From Streptomyces sp. NBC_00576 (GTDB taxonomy: Bacteria; Actinomycetota; Actinomycetes; Streptomycetales; Streptomycetaceae), in the NCBI RefSeq assembly GCF_036345175.1, contig NZ_CP107780.1, positions 9,858,001 through 9,922,000 on the forward strand: DNA of 64,000 bases, in the 5' to 3' direction. How positions within the stretch are numbered: position 1 is the first letter of the stretch; each line of letters opens with the position of its first letter. Below the pieces are notes generated by a model that was not told where the DNA came from, did not search any database, and worked only from the letters and a program-made list of their open reading frames with translations. The position numbers and the translations under genes were made by a program. Shown here piece after piece: positions 59,631 through 64,000 of this stretch.

Positions 59631-60428
59631 TCACCACTGGGTGTAGAAGCTGGCAGGGTTCATCAGGTATCGGACGGTGGGGTGCGGCACATGGAGCACC
59701 CGGTGATTGCGGCCGTACCGGCGGATCAGCTCCCAGTCCTCACGGGGCATCACCTCCGGTGTCCGGCGCAGCCGGCTGAAGTGCAGTGAGCGATTACGGC
59801 GGGCGACAAAGGCGTTGGTGTCCAGGAAGGACTCGCGGGCGGCCCTGCGCCGGTCGAAGGGCACCGACAGGACGTCGCGTTCGCTTCCGTCGGGCAGGAC
59901 GCGACGCAGTGCCGTGTAGACGCCGTCGGGCCCGGCGGGGGACTCCAGGACCGCCAACGTCCGTTCCAGATGGTCGGGTTCCCACAGGTTGTCGTCGTCC
60001 AGGAACGCCACGTACCGCGAGCGGCTGAGGCGGATGCCCACGTTGCGCACGACGCCAGCGACACCGGTGTTGCGTGCCAGTGAAACGGCGAACAGCCTTG
60101 GATCATCCGGGAGTTCGGGCAGTCCGGCGCCGTCGTCGACCACGATGACGACCTGGTCGCGAACGGTCTGGTCCAGAGCCGAGCGCACCGCGGCACGCAG
60201 CGCCTCGGGACGCCGGTGGGTGGCGATGACCGTGGCGACCAGCGCCGAGGGCGGCGACGGGAGGCCAGCGGCCAGCCGTCGGGTCTCGGCGTCCTCGATC
60301 CGGCGCAGCCGCACCGCGGTAGGGGCCAGCAGGATCTTGTTCCTGACCTCGAAGAGCACCAGCCAGCCGAACAACGCCTTGAGCAGTGTCCAGGGCGCCC
60401 GTGCGACCCGGCGCAGGACGCCGCTCAC
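59631..60428 (-). CDS. family 2 glycosyltransferase
   Basis: 265 residues from GTG 60428, which overlaps the stop of the beta-helix gene by GTGA; the open frame extends 18 codons upstream but only inside that gene. A short hydrophobic N-terminus (LKALFGWLVLFEVRNKI) precedes the GT-A fold with VIATHRRPEALRAAVRSALD, VVDDGAGLP and the DDD motif of VAFLDDDNLW. It contributes one sugar transfer to the polysaccharide repeat. Confidence 0.88.
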   Translation of the reverse strand: MSGVLRRVARAPWTLLKALFGWLVLFEVRNKILLAPTAVRLRRIEDAETRRLAAGLPSPPSALVATVIATHRRPEALRAAVRSALDQTVRDQVVIVVDDGAGLPELPDDPRLFAVSLARNTGVAGVVRNVGIRLSRSRYVAFLDDDNLWEPDHLERTLAVLESPAGPDGVYTALRRVLPDGSERDVLSVPFDRRRAARESFLDTNAFVARRNRSLHFSRLRRTPEVMPREDWELIRRYGRNHRVLHVPHPTVRYLMNPASFYTQW

Positions 60429-61567
60429 GACGACGGCTCCGGCTGGATCAGCCGGCCGTCGGACATCCGGTTGTTGCTCCATACGTTTCCGGCGCCGCCC
60501 GCGTTCCAGTGGGCGACCACGCCGTAGCCGCCGGAGGCGGGGTGGTACTCCGTCGAGAAGATGTTATCGGTGACCTTGATCCCGGTGGCGCCGGTGTCAC
60601 CGCCGTACAGGGCGTACGCGCCGCCGGCTATCCAGTTGTCGTCCACGGTGACGTTGCGGACCACCCCGGTGTCCGCGAACAGACCGATGCTGCCCGAGGC
60701 ACCCTGCTTGAGGCTGGTCGGGTTCAGCAGGGTGTTGTGGCGGATGATCAGGTGCCCGGTGTTGCCGCCGCCGCTGATCACCGTGTTGGTGTGCTGCCAC
60801 TCGCCGCCCAGGTTGATGAACGGAACGATGTCGTGCACGTAGTTGTCGTGCAGGTTTCCCTGCCCCATGGACAGGGCGTCGCCGAACACCGAGACGTCGC
60901 ACCAGCCGACCTCGATGGAGCTGCCGCCCATGTTCGACACCGCGTAGTCCACGCCGCCGTTGTCCGGCCCCTTGCCCGGCACGGCGGTGATGGTGGAGTG
61001 CAGGACCTTCAGGCCGCTGTATCCGGGGCGCAGGTTGATGCCCCACCAGCTGTCCGAGGTGATCTTGGTGTCGATGACGGTGACGTTGTTCGCATAGATG
61101 TCGAGCGAACCGGTGATGTCCCAGCCCCGGATGACGAGCCCGTTGGTACGGATCGCCCAGTACCCGGTCTTGTGGGGCTTGAGGGCGATTCGCGGACCCG
61201 TCGTGTCGGCGTCGGGGAAGCCGCAGTCGCCGGGAGAGGCGCACTTGGCCCTGGCCGCCGGGCCGGCGGACGCACTGCTGGTGCCTGCCGGCGCGGTCGG
61301 CTTCCCGGTCGGGGTGGGCTTCTTCGTTGCGGTGGGCTTCTGTGTCGGGGACGGCGAGGCGGAGGGACTGCCTGTCGCCTCCTCGACCGTGGCCGACGGA
61401 GTGGCGCTCGGTGACGGCGAGGACCTGCTCGTACGGCAGGTCGGCCCGTCGTCCGAGCAGCCCTGCGACGCGGACCGGTCCGATCCCGAGCAGGCCACGC
61501 CCAGAACCGCCAGCAGGGCCGCGAGCAGCAGTCCCGCGAGGGAGTTGCGGCTGATGCGCCGTGACAT
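60425..61567 (-). CDS. secreted right-handed beta-helix protein (lipoprotein-like)
   Basis: 380 residues from ATG 61567 (GAGGTG upstream). Signal LLLAALLAVLGVAC with Cys26; the lipobox is imperfect (Gly at -3). A Ser/Thr/Pro-rich linker (about 30-105) leads to a parallel beta-helix (about 110-380) with many Asn-rich turns (IYANNVTVIDTKI, NLHDNYVHDIV, RHNTLLNPTS). Such folds occur in polysaccharide lyases and epimerases; the catalytic residues are not identifiable. Between flippase and GT2 genes of the cluster, it may modify or trim the exported polymer. Confidence 0.85.
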   Translation of the reverse strand: MSRRISRNSLAGLLLAALLAVLGVACSGSDRSASQGCSDDGPTCRTSRSSPSPSATPSATVEEATGSPSASPSPTQKPTATKKPTPTGKPTAPAGTSSASAGPAARAKCASPGDCGFPDADTTGPRIALKPHKTGYWAIRTNGLVIRGWDITGSLDIYANNVTVIDTKITSDSWWGINLRPGYSGLKVLHSTITAVPGKGPDNGGVDYAVSNMGGSSIEVGWCDVSVFGDALSMGQGNLHDNYVHDIVPFINLGGEWQHTNTVISGGGNTGHLIIRHNTLLNPTSLKQGASGSIGLFADTGVVRNVTVDDNWIAGGAYALYGGDTGATGIKVTDNIFSTEYHPASGGYGVVAHWNAGGAGNVWSNNRMSDGRLIQPEPSS

Positions 61568-61572
61568 CAGGT

Positions 61573-63126
61573 TCACCTCATGTCCTTTTGGGTGGGCCGG
61601 ACCGGTGTGGAAGACCGGTGCCGGCCGCGGTGGGGCCGGTCGCCGCCGCCGACGCCGCGCAGGAAGTCGCGGCTGGGCAGTACGCACAGCGTGTAGCCGG
61701 CCAGGGCGATCGTGCTGATGGCGAGGAGGGCGAGCCGGCCGTCGCCGAGCAGGCTCTGCAGGCCGAGGATGATCGCGGCCATCACGGCGCCGCCGAGGAA
61801 GGGCCACGCGCAGGCCGTGGCGATCCGGCCGACGCCGATGCCGCCACGGCTGAGGGCGACCAGGAACACCGGCACCACCAGGACGCCGGCGACCACGACA
61901 TGGGCCTGAGAGACTCCGACGATGCCGTTCGTGCGGGCGGCGACGAGGAGCACCGGGACCAGGGCCGCCAGCCACAGGCCCTGCACCAGGAAGAGCGACC
62001 GGCGCTGTCCGATCGCGACGAGGCAGTCGTACGCGAGTTCACTGCCGATGCGGATCAGGCCGAGAACCATCAGCCAGGGCAGTGCCGCGGCGGCGGGACC
62101 CCATCGGTCCCCGTAGATCAGCTGGATGGCCGGTTCCGCGAGGCAGGCCAGCAGGACGCACAGCGGGACGGTGCCGGTGATCACCACACCCAGGGCACGG
62201 CTGAAGCCCTGGGCGAGCGCCTGCGGCGAGTCGGCCAGGCGGGAGAAGCCGGCGAAGGAGACCCGGCGCGCGGCCTCGGAGATGATCCGCACGGGCCAGC
62301 CGGACATGTTGAAGGCGAGGACATAGAAGCCCAGCGCCACGTTGCCCAGCGTCGCGCCCACCACCATGGTGTCGACGTTGACCACCGCGAGGGCCAGCAT
62401 GCTCGCCCCAGCCAGCGGAAGACCGAACCTGAGCAGGGCTCGGGCCTGATCGGGGTCCCAGCCGAACTTCAGGGTGCCCGGTGCCGCCAGCGAGCAGCCG
62501 ATCAGCGTCACGACGTTCCCCGCCACGGCTCCCCAGGCGAAGCTCATCGCGCCCCAGCCCTCGAAGGCCAGCAGCAGCGTCACCGAGGTGCTGACCACGA
62601 AGTTGAGCGCGTCGACGATCATCCGCTTGCCCTGGGCGAACTCCCGGGTGAGGAAGCCGGCGGGCACCTGGGCCACCCCGTCGATCACCACGCACAGGCA
62701 CATCACCCGCAGCACGTTCGCCGCGTCCGGCGACCCGAGCAGTCCCGCCACCGTCGGCGCCGCCGCGAACAGCGCCACGTACAGCAGGCCGCTGGAGATG
62801 GCACTGAGGGTCAGTACGGTCGGTGCGAACCGCCGTGCGTCGCCCTCCCAGCGCACGATGGCCAGGCCCACGCCCAGCTCGTTCGCGGACAGCAGGACCA
62901 GCAGCACGGTCTGGGCGATGCCGTAGACGCCCCACTCCGCCGGGCCGAGCGCGAAGCGCGCCAGCAGGATGCCGGTCGCGAAGTTGCCCAGCCGCATGAC
63001 GACCGTGTTGATCAGGCTCCAGCGGGCCGCCGAACGGACCTTCCCGCCCAGTGAGGGGGCAGCGGGCGGAGCGGGGGTGTCGCTGGGCTCAGCGGTCTCG
63101 CTGTCCGGTGTGCGAACGCTGTCCAT
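61573..63126 (-). CDS. Wzx-type polysaccharide flippase (PST family)
   Basis: 517 residues, about 12-14 membrane helices, MATE/PST-like fold with NTVVMRLGNFATGILLARFA at the start, GVYGIAQTVLLVLLSANELG, and LRFGLPLAGASMLALAVVNV in the middle. It flips the undecaprenyl-linked repeat unit across the membrane. Overlaps the upstream Wzz-like gene by 38 bases and is followed five bases later by the beta-helix gene. Cytoplasmic tail is basic. Confidence 0.9.
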   Translation of the reverse strand: MDSVRTPDSETAEPSDTPAPPAAPSLGGKVRSAARWSLINTVVMRLGNFATGILLARFALGPAEWGVYGIAQTVLLVLLSANELGVGLAIVRWEGDARRFAPTVLTLSAISSGLLYVALFAAAPTVAGLLGSPDAANVLRVMCLCVVIDGVAQVPAGFLTREFAQGKRMIVDALNFVVSTSVTLLLAFEGWGAMSFAWGAVAGNVVTLIGCSLAAPGTLKFGWDPDQARALLRFGLPLAGASMLALAVVNVDTMVVGATLGNVALGFYVLAFNMSGWPVRIISEAARRVSFAGFSRLADSPQALAQGFSRALGVVITGTVPLCVLLACLAEPAIQLIYGDRWGPAAAALPWLMVLGLIRIGSELAYDCLVAIGQRRSLFLVQGLWLAALVPVLLVAARTNGIVGVSQAHVVVAGVLVVPVFLVALSRGGIGVGRIATACAWPFLGGAVMAAIILGLQSLLGDGRLALLAISTIALAGYTLCVLPSRDFLRGVGGGDRPHRGRHRSSTPVRPTQKDMR

Positions 63127-63973
63127 GAGTCGACTCCTCGTCGAGCGGCTCGGCGGCGGGTGCCACGACCGTGGCGGCCCGCCCCGCTCTCGGCTCCGTG
63201 GCAGGCCTGTTCCCGGCGGACCGCGCCCAGGCGGGCGGGGTGCGCAGAGCGATCGTCTGTTCCGCGACCGACTCCTCGGCCGACGGCCGGGCAGCGGTGA
63301 CGCGGGAGTCGGCCTCCGGCGCCGGCTCGGCGGCCTCGACCGGCTGCGCGGGTTCCTCCGGGTTCGCCGCCGGGCGCGTTCGGCGGCGCGCCTCCACGTA
63401 GAAGACGGCGACCAGGCTCACCACCAGGCCCAGGCCGCCTGCCATGATCATGTACTCGAGCCGGGTCTTGGTCTGTGCCACCGGCGGCTGCGGGGACACG
63501 ATGCTCGTCATCTGGATCATGGCGTTCGGGGCGACCGACTGCTGTTCCTGGAACTTCTCCAGCCGGTCCTTGGCGTATGTGGTCAGAAGTCGGTCCGAGG
63601 CCAGCACGGCTGTTCTGTCGGTGCCGGTGACCGTGAGCCACATGAGCGGCCCCTGGGCGTTGTCGGCGAGCTTGGCCTCGAACGTACCGGTGGCACCACG
63701 GGACTTGAGCTCCCGGATGGAGTCGTCGGAGTTGAGGTTGCGGGCCAGGCTGTCGGCCATGCCGGTGAGCGAGGTCTGCGTGCTGAGGAAGGGGTTGCCG
63801 TCGTAGGCGACGGTGGCCTTCGGGGAGTTCAGCAGAAGCACCGTGCTCTGCGACTGGTACGTGACCGGAACCATTAGCACCACGGCGACCATCAGGCCGG
63901 CGGTCAGCAGCAGTCCGGGCAGCAGGACATACCAGCGCCTGCGCGTGACCCGGAAGATCTCAGCGAGATCCAT
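63089..63973 (-). CDS. Wzz-like polysaccharide co-polymerase
   Basis: 294 residues. N-terminal helix (RRRWYVLLPGLLLTAGLMVA), extracytoplasmic domain with PVTYQSQSTVLLLNSP and WLTVTGTDRTAVLASDRLL, second helix about 173-193, then a long disordered Ala/Pro/Glu-rich cytoplasmic tail without Walker motifs or Tyr cluster. It resembles the Wzz part of the fused polymerase and the small Wzz at 54.0 kb. First gene of the flippase operon; GGGGGGA precedes ATG 63973. Confidence 0.87.
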   Translation of the reverse strand: MDLAEIFRVTRRRWYVLLPGLLLTAGLMVAVVLMVPVTYQSQSTVLLLNSPKATVAYDGNPFLSTQTSLTGMADSLARNLNSDDSIRELKSRGATGTFEAKLADNAQGPLMWLTVTGTDRTAVLASDRLLTTYAKDRLEKFQEQQSVAPNAMIQMTSIVSPQPPVAQTKTRLEYMIMAGGLGLVVSLVAVFYVEARRRTRPAANPEEPAQPVEAAEPAPEADSRVTAARPSAEESVAEQTIALRTPPAWARSAGNRPATEPRAGRAATVVAPAAEPLDEESTHGQRSHTGQRDR

Positions 63974-64000
63974 GGTGGTCCCCCCTTGTGGCCAATGCGG

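Overview
This window is chromosomal DNA from a Streptomyces-like actinobacterium. The evidence is very high GC with strong third-position GC bias (which produces long antisense shadow ORFs), frequent GTG/TTG starts, ATGA/GTGA gene overlaps, a conservon (cvnA-B-C-D), DUF5709 and DUF3516-type proteins, and a short intergenic hairpin element typical of Streptomyces. No rRNA, tRNA, CRISPR array, insertion sequence or prophage was seen. TTA (bldA) codons were found in only one gene, a methyltransferase in the polysaccharide cluster.

Left part (1-33 kb) is mostly single genes and short operons. It holds a truncated GH43 arabinanase-like enzyme, a coupled SNF2 helicase/SWIM pair, a fatty acid desaturase, hypothetical proteins, an MHYT membrane protein, and a conservon that looks rearranged (intact cvnA-B-C, then a vestige of a second cvnC directly before cvnD, then an extra Roadblock protein). 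It continues with a DUF6397-like protein, TesB thioesterase, a DEFH-box RNA helicase, a membrane hydrolase, zinc-free ribosomal protein L31, and a two-gene ABC exporter in which one ATP site is complete and the other degenerate at every motif. Next come a secreted PNGase A-like amidase with a promoter suggesting leaderless transcription, DctA, a MarR/ABC exporter divergon, an MltG-like protein and a flavin monooxygenase.

Middle part (33-39 kb): a sulfonate ABC operon (ssuC-B-A order) preceded by a 22-residue Cys-containing leader peptide with its own promoter, a YjbQ protein, and an arsenic-type operon (ArsR fused to a low-molecular-weight phosphatase, plus a VOC protein) with a clear operator. 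These are interleaved with decayed fragments: a TetR C-terminus, an O-methyltransferase piece, a frameshifted DUF5713 gene and a GDSL-esterase tail.

Right part (39-64 kb) is an extracellular polysaccharide cluster. A polyprenyl-phosphate glycosylphosphotransferase starts an operon with oxidoreductase, epimerase, two PLP aminotransferases and a NeuD-type acyltransferase, which together look like an amino-sugar nucleotide pathway. Then come a 1203-residue secreted DMFase-like/DUF4082 protein, glycosyltransferases, three related Wzz-like proteins (one fused to a Wzy/O-antigen-ligase-like polymerase), a Wzx-type flippase, a secreted beta-helix protein and two methyltransferases. A divergent GT2/MFS/TolB-like operon flanks it. 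The cluster has initiation, sugar supply, flipping, chain-length control and polymerization functions of a Wzx/Wzy-type system, and the two TTA codons in its terminal methyltransferase suggest a link to developmental (bldA) control.
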